From Candidatus Berkelbacteria bacterium (GTDB lineage Bacteria > Patescibacteriota > UBA1384 > XYA2-FULL-43-10 > CAINNR01), in contig JAPLVG010000016.1 of NCBI GenBank assembly GCA_026397235.1, forward strand, positions 1-50,980: 50,980 bases of DNA. The letters run 5' to 3'. The position numbers and the translations under genes are program-made. Shown one piece after another: positions 1 to 7,276 of the stretch (the first letter of the stretch is position 1; each line of letters begins with the position of its first letter). Below the pieces are notes generated by a model. It made no database searches and was not told the DNA's origin. It was given only the letters and a program-made list of their open reading frames with translations.

Positions 1-36
1 CCGAGACACACACCTCCAAGGTGTATGTAGGTTGAG

Positions 37-99
37 TTTGTCATTTTGAGTGAAGCGAAGAATCTAGATACAGATCCTTCATTTTATTCAGGATGACAA
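37..99. repeat. Intergenic imperfect palindrome (TGTCATtnTGAG family)
   Basis: The two ends are inverted: TTTGTCATTTTGAGTGAAGC on the left and a right end finishing AGGATGACAAA. The centre carries AGAATCTAGATACAGATCCTT. This layout matches the widespread bacterial foldback repeats that begin TGTCATTCTGAG and end AGGATGACA. It has no coding content and sits just upstream of the first small gene. Function unknown; it may be a non-autonomous mobile element. Confidence 0.6.
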
Positions 100-123
100 A
101 TAAATATCGAGGGGGTAATTCCT

Positions 124-351
124 TTGGATTATACTTGGGAATATGACGGATTTCCTTGGTTTGGTAAAAGGGTCGTTGTGATTCTGACGACACGGAAACT
201 GGATCCGGAGGAAATCATTCATTTTGCTTATCAGATCGGTGCGTTTTTGAGTGAAGACGATAATGAGGATGATCTTTTCTTCGTCAAAATGCCGGACGAA
301 TTTGATTCGGAAGCCTTGACTGAGGACGAGGTCTATAGCCTCTGGGAATAA
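124..351 (+). CDS. Small acidic hypothetical protein (75 aa)
   Basis: The family is not recognised. The start is TTG, placed there because a strong Shine-Dalgarno (GAGGGGG) lies about 8 nt upstream. The protein is strongly acidic, with an EDDNEDD cluster in the middle and a Glu/Asp-rich C-terminus, and has no membrane segment or signal peptide, so it is probably cytosolic. A GC-rich hairpin directly follows the stop, indicating a single-gene transcript. The antisense ORF 88..408 has no ribosome site and is treated as a shadow. That it is a real gene rests on the SD, the terminator and the biased composition; its function is unknown. Confidence 0.6.
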   Translation: MDYTWEYDGFPWFGKRVVVILTTRKLDPEEIIHFAYQIGAFLSEDDNEDDLFFVKMPDEFDSEALTEDEVYSLWE

Positions 352-357
352 TCGGTT

Positions 358-378
358 GGGCGGCCGGAACGGCCGCCC
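358..378 (+). terminator. Hairpin terminator after the small acidic gene
   Basis: GGGCGGCC and GGCCGCCC form a perfect 8-bp stem with a 5-nt loop a few bases after the stop codon. The U-tract is weak and displaced (ATTTATCTCTTGATTTTTT). Confidence 0.6.
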
Positions 379-389
379 ACATTTATCTC

Positions 390-418
390 TTGATTTTTTG
401 AAAAGCATTTGTTACAAT
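390..418 (+). promoter_or_regulatory. Promoter of rpsO-pnp
   Basis: TTGATT (390-395), 17-nt spacer, TACAAT (413-418) with an extended TGt motif before the -10. It points at rpsO with a leader of about 130 nt that contains degenerate copies of the ACACAGA-type intergenic repeat. Confidence 0.6.
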
Positions 419-554
419 TGGTAAAGATCATCAAGCGGAAGTTAGTACACGGATCTTTTACACGGACTGGCACGGATGACTTCATTCGTACTTTAGTTAA
501 ATTAGCCCACAGGGTCACTTATCAGTAGATAATTTCGTAGGAGATAGTCTGAAA

Positions 555-860
555 ATGGCAGAGAAGAAAATTGAAAGTAAAATTTTGAAGAAAGTTACAG
601 CATCGCCTAAGTCCGGTGATCTTTTAGCAAAATATCAAACAAGTGCCAATGACACCGGCTCAACTGAGGTTCAAGTCATTGTCTTAACCAAAAAAATTGC
701 TGAGTTGACCAAGCATTTGAAAGAACACAAACATGATTACGACTCTCGTGTTGGACTTTTGAAAATGGTTGGAAAGCGCCGAAGACTTTTAAATTATTTC
801 AAGAAAACCAACCAAGAAGGTTACGGTAATTTGATTGTCGATTTAAAGTTGAGAAAGTAA
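555..860 (+). CDS. rpsO: 30S ribosomal protein S15
   Basis: S15 binds the central domain of 16S rRNA and starts assembly of the 30S platform. The sequence carries the family hallmarks: TGSTEVQV near residue 36, the central KKIAELTKHLKEHKHD helix region, and a conserved SRVGLLKMVGKRRRLLNY stretch. At 101 aa it is slightly longer than the usual 89, owing to a Lys-rich N-terminal extension. AGGAG lies 11 nt before the ATG. It precedes pnp, the classical rpsO-pnp arrangement, with 176 nt between them. Confidence 0.97.
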   Translation: MAEKKIESKILKKVTASPKSGDLLAKYQTSANDTGSTEVQVIVLTKKIAELTKHLKEHKHDYDSRVGLLKMVGKRRRLLNYFKKTNQEGYGNLIVDLKLRK

Positions 861-861
861 A

Positions 862-905
862 CGGAAGTAAGCCCACAGATCGTTGACACAGATTTAGACA
901 CAGAT
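862..905. repeat. ACACAGA-family intergenic repeat (rpsO-pnp)
   Basis: The block contains CGGAAGTAAGCCCACAGATC followed by spaced ACACAGAT units. A closely similar block (same CGGAAGTAAGCCCAC start) lies between dnaG and rpoD at 27976. It is one member of a dispersed family found between several housekeeping genes here. Confidence 0.6.
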
Positions 906-935
906 AATACATTAAAAAATTAATAAGTAATACAA

Positions 936-1023
936 GAGAGATCGTCGAGATAAGAGGTGAGGATATCGTTTAAATTTTGAGCGATGCCCTTGTTTCTTAA
1001 AGAACTCATCTCTCGACCCTCTC
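936..1023 (+). promoter_or_regulatory. Long leader stem upstream of pnp
   Basis: GAGAG (936-940) pairs with CTCTC (1019-1023), and TCGAGA (945-950) pairs with TCTCGA (1011-1016). This makes an irregular long stem ending just before the AAGGG ribosome site of pnp. In E. coli a pnp leader stem is cut by RNase III and mediates autoregulation by PNPase. A similar role here is inference from position and structure only. Confidence 0.4.
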
Positions 1024-1036
1024 AGAAGGGATTTTT

Positions 1037-3178
1037 ATGGTAGTTAAGAAGCTGGGACTCGTCGAGAAAACTTACTCGGTCGATTTTTGTGGCCGAGAAT
1101 TGAAGTTGGAAACCGGAAAATTAGCGTTGTTGGCCCAAGGATCAATTAAAGCCACTTGCGACGGTACGGTAGTTTTGGCAACTGCGGTTGTTTCTGATGA
1201 AACTAGAGAAGGCGTTGATTTTTTTCCGCTTTTGGTTGATTACGAGGAAAGATTGTATGCCGCTGGTAAAATTTCCGGTTCCCGTTTTATCAAACGTGAA
1301 GGCCGACCTTCGGACGCGGCGATTTTGGCCTGTCGGATGATTGATCGTCCGATTCGCCCACTATTTCCAAAGAATTTTAGAAACGATGTTCAAGTTATCA
1401 TCACAGTTTTGTCCTATGATGGCGAAAACGATCCGGATATCATGGGTATGATTGCCGCTTCTGCCGCACTTTCGCAAACAAAAGCGCCCTTTAATGGTCC
1501 GATCGGCGCAATCAAAATTGGTTTGGTTGATGGAAAGCTGGTAGCAAATCCAACAATCGATCAAATTGAGGCATCCGACTTAAATCTAACAATTGCTGCA
1601 ACCAAAGACAAAGTTATGATGATTGAGGCTGAAGCATCTGAAGTGCCGGAGGAAAAAATTATCGAGGCAATCGAGCTGGCCAAGAAATCAATTCTGCCAC
1701 TGATTGAAATTCAAGAAAAAATCAAAGCAGATCACGCAGAAGAGGAGTCTGGTGTTGAGCTGGTTGACGATCAGGCAATTCACGGTGAGGTTTCAAAAAT
1801 TGTTGGTGATAAACTGCGTGATGCGGTTCGCGAGCTAGATAAAATGAAGCGCGAGGAAAATCTTAAGGGTTTTGAGGAAGAAGTGTTAAAAACTCTTGAG
1901 GGAAATTACAAGCAAGTTGAATTGAAAAATGCTTTCACTAAGTTAGTCGAGAAGGAAATCCGTTCTGCAATTCTTGATGACGAACACAGACCCGATGGTC
2001 GAGGTATTGAAGAAGTTCGGCCAATCGACATTGAAATTGGTGTTCTTCCGCGCGTTCATGGTTCCGGCTTATTCACTCGCGGCCAAACTCAAGCGCTAAC
2101 AGTTGCAACACTGGCTTCTCCGGGAATGGAACAGTTTATCGACACAATGGAGCTAGAAACCACTAAACGATTTATGCATCATTACAACTTCCCGCCATTT
2201 TCGACCGGCGAGGTTTCACCAATGCGCGGTGTTTCCCGTCGAGCAGTTGGTCACGGATATTTGGCAGAAAAAGCCTTGCTGCGAATGATTCCATCAACTG
2301 AAGAGTTCCCATATACTATCAGACTGGTGACTGAAATTTTAGCATCCAACGGCTCATCTTCAATGGCGGCAACTTGCGGCGCAACTTTGGCGCTAATGGA
2401 TGCCGGCGTGCCAATTAAAAAAGCGGTGGCCGGAATTGCCATGGGCCTGGTTACTGACAAAAAAGATGACAAGAAATTCAAAGTTCTTACTGATCTTCAG
2501 GGATTGGAAGACTTTGCTGGGGACATGGACTTTAAAATCGCAGGAACTCGCGACGGAATTACGGCAATTCAAATGGACACCAAAATTGCTGGTTTGAATG
2601 ACGCAATTATCGAGCAGACTTTCAAACAGGCTAAAGTTGGCCGAATGGAAATTTTGGATGCTATGGAAGAAATTATCTCTAAGCCAAATGAACTTTCACC
2701 ACTTGCTCCAGTTATCAAAGCCATTCATATCAGTCCAGAGAAAATTGGTGAACTTATCGGGCCGGGTGGTAAGAATATTCGCAAAATCATTGAGGATTGT
2801 GGTGGCAAAGAGGTGACATCAATCGACATTGAAGATGACGGCACAGTCATGATTGGTTCAACCGACTCAGAAATGGGCAAAAAAGCCATATCAATAGTCG
2901 AATCAATGACTCGTGAAATCGAAATCGGTGAAATTATCGAAGGCAAAGTTATCGAAATCAAGCGAGATAGAATGACTGGCAAACAGGTTGGCGCTATTAT
3001 CGAAATTACTCCGCGCCAAGACGGCATGGTCCATATTTCGCAGATTGCCAATGAGCGCGTTGAAGACATTGAAAAATACATGAAACCTGGCGATGTTGTT
3101 AAAGCCAAGGTTGTCGATGTCGACAGAGAAAAAGGTCGCGTTGCACTCTCGACCAAAGATTTCTTGCCGAAATCATAA
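1037..3178 (+). CDS. pnp: Polyribonucleotide nucleotidyltransferase (PNPase)
   Basis: 3'-5' phosphorolytic exoribonuclease, which degrades RNA using phosphate and can also add tails. Domain order is the full family pattern: first RNase PH domain (about 15-145), helical domain, second RNase PH domain (about 315-550) with the catalytic DFAGDMD motif near 491-497, KH domain with GPGGKNI near 575, and S1 domain from about 631 to the end. Length 713 aa is typical. AAGGG precedes the ATG. It probably shares a transcript with rpsO, and a leader stem suggests post-transcriptional control. With RNase J downstream, this window holds two main RNA-decay enzymes. Confidence 0.98.
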   Translation: MVVKKLGLVEKTYSVDFCGRELKLETGKLALLAQGSIKATCDGTVVLATAVVSDETREGVDFFPLLVDYEERLYAAGKISGSRFIKREGRPSDAAILACRMIDRPIRPLFPKNFRNDVQVIITVLSYDGENDPDIMGMIAASAALSQTKAPFNGPIGAIKIGLVDGKLVANPTIDQIEASDLNLTIAATKDKVMMIEAEASEVPEEKIIEAIELAKKSILPLIEIQEKIKADHAEEESGVELVDDQAIHGEVSKIVGDKLRDAVRELDKMKREENLKGFEEEVLKTLEGNYKQVELKNAFTKLVEKEIRSAILDDEHRPDGRGIEEVRPIDIEIGVLPRVHGSGLFTRGQTQALTVATLASPGMEQFIDTMELETTKRFMHHYNFPPFSTGEVSPMRGVSRRAVGHGYLAEKALLRMIPSTEEFPYTIRLVTEILASNGSSSMAATCGATLALMDAGVPIKKAVAGIAMGLVTDKKDDKKFKVLTDLQGLEDFAGDMDFKIAGTRDGITAIQMDTKIAGLNDAIIEQTFKQAKVGRMEILDAMEEIISKPNELSPLAPVIKAIHISPEKIGELIGPGGKNIRKIIEDCGGKEVTSIDIEDDGTVMIGSTDSEMGKKAISIVESMTREIEIGEIIEGKVIEIKRDRMTGKQVGAIIEITPRQDGMVHISQIANERVEDIEKYMKPGDVVKAKVVDVDREKGRVALSTKDFLPKS

Positions 3179-3180
3179 TA

Positions 3181-3228
3181 TTGAAGAAACCACACAGATA
3201 ATTACACAGAATAAGCATAGAAAAAACC
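3181..3228. repeat. ACACAGA-family intergenic repeat (after pnp)
   Basis: Contains GAAACCACACAGATAATTAC followed by ACAGAATAAGCATAGAAAAA. The same left arm occurs at 9503, 10319 and 15744. Here only the left arm is present, without the TCTGTGT return arm. Confidence 0.6.
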
Positions 3229-3257
3229 GTTGGCGATAATATCAAAGGTGGTTTTTT
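3221..3257 (+). terminator. Possible pnp terminator
   Basis: AAAAAACC and GGTTTTTT form an 8-bp stem around a 21-nt loop, with a terminal U-run. The stem is AT-rich and the loop long, so this is a weak call. Confidence 0.35.
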
Positions 3258-3323
3258 GAATAAGCAAAGCTTTTAACGCCTTGTGTCCGCTTCGCGGAAC
3301 TATTGGATCTTGTTATAAAAAAA

Positions 3324-3345
3324 TCGGCGAAGATACGTCCGCCGA
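3324..3345 (-). terminator. Intrinsic terminator of the minus-strand small gene
   Basis: Read on the minus strand, TCGGCG and CGCCGA close a 6-bp stem with a 10-nt loop followed by TTTTTTT. It lies immediately downstream of the ORF ending at 3354, which supports that ORF being transcribed. Confidence 0.6.
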
Positions 3346-3353
3346 ACAGCTGT

Positions 3354-3575
3354 TTACCATATGTGCCACATCATCCTCTCGAAGAAGCTCGGCGTATGGC
3401 CGAAGAACGTGCAGCAGATGGCATATGCAGCCAGTATTGCCGCGGAAACGCCGATGGCAATCAGGACAATATTCCTTTTCGCCCGAGATTCACGTTCTTG
3501 CTGCGCTTGGCTGTGTGCCGCGCATGGCATATAACCACATCCCTCACATGTATTTTTCCGAGTTTGCGCCATCAT
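3354..3575 (-). CDS. Small membrane protein with an N-terminal Cys cluster
   Basis: Unrecognised small protein of about 73 aa from the tandem Met start. It has CEGCGYMPCAAH near the N-terminus (possible metal site), a charged segment, then one hydrophobic helix (IVLIAIGVSAAILAAYAICC). An intrinsic terminator follows. The start is uncertain: the ORF stays open to 3656, and neither start has a good ribosome site. It is GC-richer than its neighbours, like the other orphan genes with private terminators. The plus-strand ORFs overlapping it (3281, 3303) look like shadows. Confidence 0.45.
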   Translation of the reverse strand: MMAQTRKNTCEGCGYMPCAAHSQAQQERESRAKRNIVLIAIGVSAAILAAYAICCTFFGHTPSFFERMMWHIW

Positions 3576-3590
3576 TCTAGCAAAAGGCTT

Positions 3591-3619
3591 GACAAATGTA
3601 AATATGTATGCTAAACTTG
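3591..3619 (+). promoter_or_regulatory. Promoter of the uracil-DNA glycosylase gene
   Basis: TTGACA, 17-nt spacer, then TAAACT preceded by TGc (extended -10). The leader to the ATG at 3690 is about 65 nt. Confidence 0.55.
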
Positions 3620-3689
3620 AGTAAGAATCGTTAGGTTTGATCTCTTTACTTTCCATCTAAGGCAACCAGAGCTATTATTTTTTGCTTCC

Positions 3690-4340
3690 ATGGACCTAGA
3701 AAAAACAAAAGAACAACTCATTAATGTTGAGAAAGAGATTGCTAGCTGCCAACTTTGTCCTCTTTATAAGACAAGACGAAATATCGTCCCTGGTGAAGGA
3801 AATCCTCATGCCGAAATTATGTTTATAGGCGAGGCTCCAGGCGCAAGAGAAGATGAATGCGGCCGGCCGTTTTGCGGCCCAGCAGGCAAATTTCTCGACG
3901 TTCTACTCGATTCTATCGGTTTGCAACGCGCGGATGTTTATATCGCTAACACTTTGAAATGCCGTCCACCTGCAAATCGCGATCCATTACCGGAAGAGAA
4001 ATCGGCTTGCCGAAAGTACTTAGAAGAGCAAATTGCTATTATTAACCCGAAAATTGTGGTTACTCTAGGTCGGCACAGTACTGAAACTTATCTTCCTGAT
4101 CTCGGTGGTATTACAAAGTTGCGAGCGAAATTATATCACCGCCCACTGGGTCACCTTACGGAAGAAGCAAATGGAATCTTTTATTTTCCGCTTTATCACC
4201 CGGCAGCAGCTCTGCATAATGGTGCGATGCGTCAAACATTGTTAGACGATTTTGCCAAGTTGCCGGCAGCGATCAAAAAAGTTAAAGCTGAAATCGAAAA
4301 GAATAAGCGAAATTCTATCAAACAAGAAAAATTATTTTAA
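3690..4340 (+). CDS. Uracil-DNA glycosylase, family 4 (Fe-S type)
   Basis: Removes uracil from DNA, the first step of base-excision repair after cytosine deamination. The family-4 signature GEAPGAREDE is near residue 48, followed by GRPFCGPAGKFLD and the C-terminal YHPAAAL motif. Four cysteines suited to the family's [4Fe-4S] cluster are visible: CQLC near the N-terminus, C in LKCRPP and C in SACRKY. Length 216 aa is normal. The ATG has no clear Shine-Dalgarno but lies behind a good promoter. Confidence 0.93.
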   Translation: MDLEKTKEQLINVEKEIASCQLCPLYKTRRNIVPGEGNPHAEIMFIGEAPGAREDECGRPFCGPAGKFLDVLLDSIGLQRADVYIANTLKCRPPANRDPLPEEKSACRKYLEEQIAIINPKIVVTLGRHSTETYLPDLGGITKLRAKLYHRPLGHLTEEANGIFYFPLYHPAAALHNGAMRQTLLDDFAKLPAAIKKVKAEIEKNKRNSIKQEKLF

Positions 4341-4357
4341 TAATAAAAGGTAGTGTA

Positions 4358-4432
4358 TAACCACAAATCTACACCACAAATAATCACAGATGGATTCAAT
4401 TTGTGAAAATTTGTGACAAAAATCTGTGGCTA
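4358..4432. repeat. ACACAGA-like foldback repeat before RNase J
   Basis: Left arm ACCACAAATCTACACCACAA and right arm AAAAATCTGTGGCTAG form an interrupted inverted repeat. It is a diverged member of the dispersed family. The GTG that opens the ORF-track version of RNase J lies inside its right arm, an argument against using that start. Confidence 0.5.
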
Positions 4433-4461
4433 GCCACTACAATTGTTCTAAAAAGGAGAAA

Positions 4462-6270
4462 ATGATCACATCACAACGCACGCAGCGTCCACCACGTGGA
4501 CCGAAAAAGACTGACCTGTCCAAAACGTTTGGCAATTTAACGCCAAATGCCGGGGCAACAACGCAGCCACTACCAGGAACAACCGGAACTGGTTTCAAAA
4601 AACCGGCACTTCGAATTATCCCAATGGGTGGTTTGGAAGAGGTTGGTAAAAATATGACCGCCATCGAATATGGCAACGACATCATGATTATTGATGCCGG
4701 TTTGATGTTCCCAAATGAAGATATGCCGGGAATCGACTATGTTATTCCTGATGTTTCTTATTTGGCTGATAACAAGAGTAAAATTCGTGGTTTAGTCATC
4801 ACCCACGGGCATTTGGACCACACAGGTGCCATTCCTTATTTATATGAAAAACTAGGGAGCCCGATGATTTATTCGGCGCCAATGACAGTTGGACTAATTA
4901 AAAAACGGCTTGAAGAGTTTAGTATGGAGAATAAGGTCAAAATTTCAACCATTATTCCTGGCGAAGAGACTTTGCAACTTGGCTGTTTCCGAATCGAAAC
5001 TTTCCGCTTAAATCATAATATCCCTGATAGTTTTGGTCTTTCGATCACGACTCCGGAAGGAATTTTGGTTTACGCCACCGACTGGAAATTTGACCATACG
5101 CCGGCTGATGGCCGACCGACTGATTTCTCAAAGTTAGCACAACTTGGCGGGCAGGGCGTTTTAGCCTTATTTTCCGACTCAACGAACGCTGAAAAGCCTG
5201 GCCACACGACGTCGGAAAAAGAGATTGAGGATTCACTTTTTAAACTAGTGGAAAATGCTCGCGGCCGGGTGATTATGGCAACATTTTCTTCACTTATTTC
5301 CCGTATTCAACAAATTCTAAATGTTTCAAAAAGACTCAACCGCAAAGTAGCTTTTTCTGGCCGCTCGATGCTAGCTAACGTTGACGTTGCAGCTTCGATA
5401 GAAGCCTTGAAAATTCCACAAGACACTATGATTGATGTTGCTGACATTGGTAAATATCCTGACAATCGGGTTACTGTCGTTTGTACCGGTTCACAGGGTG
5501 AGGAGCGCTCAGCTCTGACCCGAATTGCCGCCGGCGAACATCGACAAATTAAAATTCAAAAAGGCGACACCGTTATTTTGTCATCATCTCCAATTCCGGG
5601 AAATGAACGCTCGGTTTCTGAAGTTATGGATAATTTGTATCGCGAGGGTGCAAGAGTCATCTACCAAAAAATGTTTGACGTTCACACCTCCGGTCACGCC
5701 TATCAGGAAGATTTAAAATTGATGATCGGTTTAATTAAACCAAAATTTTTCATCCCAATTCACGGTGAGCGCCATAAATTAATGGTTCACGCCGGTTTGG
5801 CTCAGGATGTTGGAATTTCGGAAGCTAACATTTTGGTATCCGACAATGGACAGATTATCGAATTTGAGGGCGGAAGGGGCTCAGTTACCAACAAACGAAT
5901 TCCGGCCTCATATGTTATGGTTGATGGACTCGGAGTTGGAGACGTTGGCAACATTGTCCTTCGCGACCGAAAAGCCATGGCTGAGGATGGAATCTTTGTT
6001 GTCATTGTTACTGTTAATCATGAAACTGGCCAAATTGTCACTTCGCCTGATATTATTTCTCGCGGTTTCATTTATATGCGGGAAAATGAAGACTTGGTTC
6101 ACAAAGCCAGGGCGGAAATTAAACGACTCTTTGCCAAACATGCCACAGTTCCGAAAGGTCGCAGTGATTGGGGATTAATCAAAACCAAAATCCGCGAAGA
6201 GCTCGGTGACTTTCTCTATAAGGAGACTGAAAGACGTCCTATGGTCATCCCTGTCGTGATAGAAGTATGA
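4462..6270 (+). CDS. rnj: Ribonuclease J (metallo-beta-lactamase/beta-CASP)
   Basis: 5'-3' exonuclease and endonuclease acting in mRNA turnover and rRNA maturation. The metal site HGHLDH is near residue 115 and is followed by a beta-CASP domain and the family's C-terminal region. The start is placed at the ATG at 4462 (602 aa) because AAGGAG lies just upstream; the track's GTG at 4426 lies in an intergenic repeat. A Thr/Pro-rich, basic N-terminal tail of about 45 residues precedes the catalytic domain and is probably disordered. Single gene, flanked by repeats on both sides. Confidence 0.96.
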   Translation: MITSQRTQRPPRGPKKTDLSKTFGNLTPNAGATTQPLPGTTGTGFKKPALRIIPMGGLEEVGKNMTAIEYGNDIMIIDAGLMFPNEDMPGIDYVIPDVSYLADNKSKIRGLVITHGHLDHTGAIPYLYEKLGSPMIYSAPMTVGLIKKRLEEFSMENKVKISTIIPGEETLQLGCFRIETFRLNHNIPDSFGLSITTPEGILVYATDWKFDHTPADGRPTDFSKLAQLGGQGVLALFSDSTNAEKPGHTTSEKEIEDSLFKLVENARGRVIMATFSSLISRIQQILNVSKRLNRKVAFSGRSMLANVDVAASIEALKIPQDTMIDVADIGKYPDNRVTVVCTGSQGEERSALTRIAAGEHRQIKIQKGDTVILSSSPIPGNERSVSEVMDNLYREGARVIYQKMFDVHTSGHAYQEDLKLMIGLIKPKFFIPIHGERHKLMVHAGLAQDVGISEANILVSDNGQIIEFEGGRGSVTNKRIPASYVMVDGLGVGDVGNIVLRDRKAMAEDGIFVVIVTVNHETGQIVTSPDIISRGFIYMRENEDLVHKARAEIKRLFAKHATVPKGRSDWGLIKTKIREELGDFLYKETERRPMVIPVVIEV

Positions 6271-6341
6271 GGCGGCCAATGGCCTGCCCCGCGTAGCTTT
6301 AGCGAAGTGGGGTTATTCCGGTAGTAATTGAGGTCTAATTT

Positions 6342-6424
6342 TATTGTCATTGCGAGCCATTGAGTGGAGCGAAAGGCGCGGCAATCTCTAATGAAAAGAT
6401 TGCTTCACTATCGTTCGCAATGAC
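6342..6424. repeat. Foldback repeat with TGTCATTGCGAG ends
   Basis: Left end TGTCATTGCGAGCCATTGAG and right end TTCGCAATGACA are inverted; the centre holds GGCAATCTC and GATTGCTTC. This is the widely distributed TGTCATTGCGAG foldback family. Right-end fragments of similar type precede dnaG (near 26220) and the first ABC exporter gene (near 30025). Confidence 0.65.
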
Positions 6425-6448
6425 AAAACCAAAAAACCATAAAAAAGA

Positions 6449-6478
6449 GCGGTCGGGGCATGTTGCCCGGCCGCTTTT
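6449..6478. terminator. Bidirectional terminator
   Basis: GCGGTCGGGGCA and TGCCCGGCCGC form a strong stem with a 3-nt loop. It is followed by TTTT on the plus strand and by CTCTTTTTT on the minus strand. It probably ends the minus-strand gene 6495..7112. Confidence 0.75.
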
Positions 6479-6494
6479 GTGTCCGCGGGGCCAG

Positions 6495-7112
6495 CTATGT
6501 TTCACTGACCCATATCTTGGTCTCTGTCCCCTCCTGATCGGTGGGCGTCCACACCGCGCCATCCATTGTAAGGCGGACAGGATTCCACTGGGGGTTTTTG
6601 TCCGTCTTCTGCATGACGATGGTGATCTGCCTAATGTCGTTGGCTTGACGCTTTGGATGGCAGACGAAAGTGACGAGCTTGTTATGCTGGTCGGTGATGT
6701 CTGGGGTTGTGCTGACCCATTCGTGATCAGCAGGGAGAAGCTGGTGCAGGCGTAGGAAATCCATTATCCATGTCTGGGCCGAAGCTTCCAGGTCGAGTGG
6801 AAGCAGCTTCCCAAAATGTTTGAGGCAGCCCGGCTCGATGCCCGGCGAGAGAATTGGATGACAGGGCCTGTGAAGACTCTCTCGGCGGATAGTCCCGATG
6901 GAGACTCCGCGTGGATAGCCGGGTAACATCGAAATCACGAAGTCGTCCGGAAGACACATGAAGCGGTGAATGGCGTTCTGGAGTGGTTCGAGTTCTGCCT
7001 TGTAGATGATCCAGAATTCCCCCTGGCGGTCAAGAATTGGGTCTCCTTGCCGGAGAGCGCAGCCATCTTCAGAAGCGACGTAACGGCCGGGCGGGTACAA
7101 TTTCCTCGACAT
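6495..7112 (-). CDS. Orphan hypothetical protein (205 aa)
   Basis: No family recognised. The start is set at the ATG followed by SRKLYPPGRY because GAGGAGG lies 9 nt upstream; the track start 15 codons earlier lacks a site. The protein is soluble, rich in Pro, Trp and His, with no signal peptide or obvious catalytic motif. It has its own promoter and terminator, lies opposite to the flanking housekeeping genes, and uses GC-richer codons (CTG, GCC, CGG). That makes it a member of the GC-rich orphan class seen repeatedly in this window, possibly acquired by transfer. Confidence 0.75.
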   Translation of the reverse strand: MSRKLYPPGRYVASEDGCALRQGDPILDRQGEFWIIYKAELEPLQNAIHRFMCLPDDFVISMLPGYPRGVSIGTIRRESLHRPCHPILSPGIEPGCLKHFGKLLPLDLEASAQTWIMDFLRLHQLLPADHEWVSTTPDITDQHNKLVTFVCHPKRQANDIRQITIVMQKTDKNPQWNPVRLTMDGAVWTPTDQEGTETKIWVSET

Positions 7113-7184
7113 TTCAGGTTCCTCCTCAGGATTGCAACTGTTCGGGCTGTTCGGCACCCTATAGCTGATGATTCAGCAAATTAG

Positions 7185-7213
7185 ATTTTAACAAATATCT
7201 TGCTTCTTGTCGA
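7185..7213 (-). promoter_or_regulatory. Minus-strand promoter of the 6495..7112 gene
   Basis: On the minus strand TCGACA (7213-7208), 17-nt spacer, TAAAAT (7190-7185) preceded by TGt. It overlaps the region driving ftsK in the other direction, so the two form a divergent promoter pair. Confidence 0.6.
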
Positions 7214-7232
7214 GATTATTTTGTGTTACAAT
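7204..7232 (+). promoter_or_regulatory. Promoter of ftsK
   Basis: Extended -10 TGtTACAAT (TACAAT at 7227-7232). The best -35 at 17-nt spacing is a weak TTCTTG. It lies 45 nt before the GTG start of ftsK. Confidence 0.5.
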
Positions 7233-7276
7233 AGTATCAAACTCAATAGGAGCCTAATTTCTCTGTTGGAGGGATC

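Noticed and set aside
1-36. Possible tRNA or rRNA end at the window start
   Set aside because: ACACCT/AGGTGT can pair but no T-arm or acceptor is visible in the few bases available.
88-408. 106-aa minus-strand ORF over the first small gene
   Set aside because: No ribosome site; it crosses the plus-strand terminator hairpin and a repeat.
2725-3195. 156-aa minus-strand ORF antisense to pnp
   Set aside because: Overlaps the well-conserved KH/S1 part of pnp, low-complexity Ser/Ile/Pro composition, no ribosome site.
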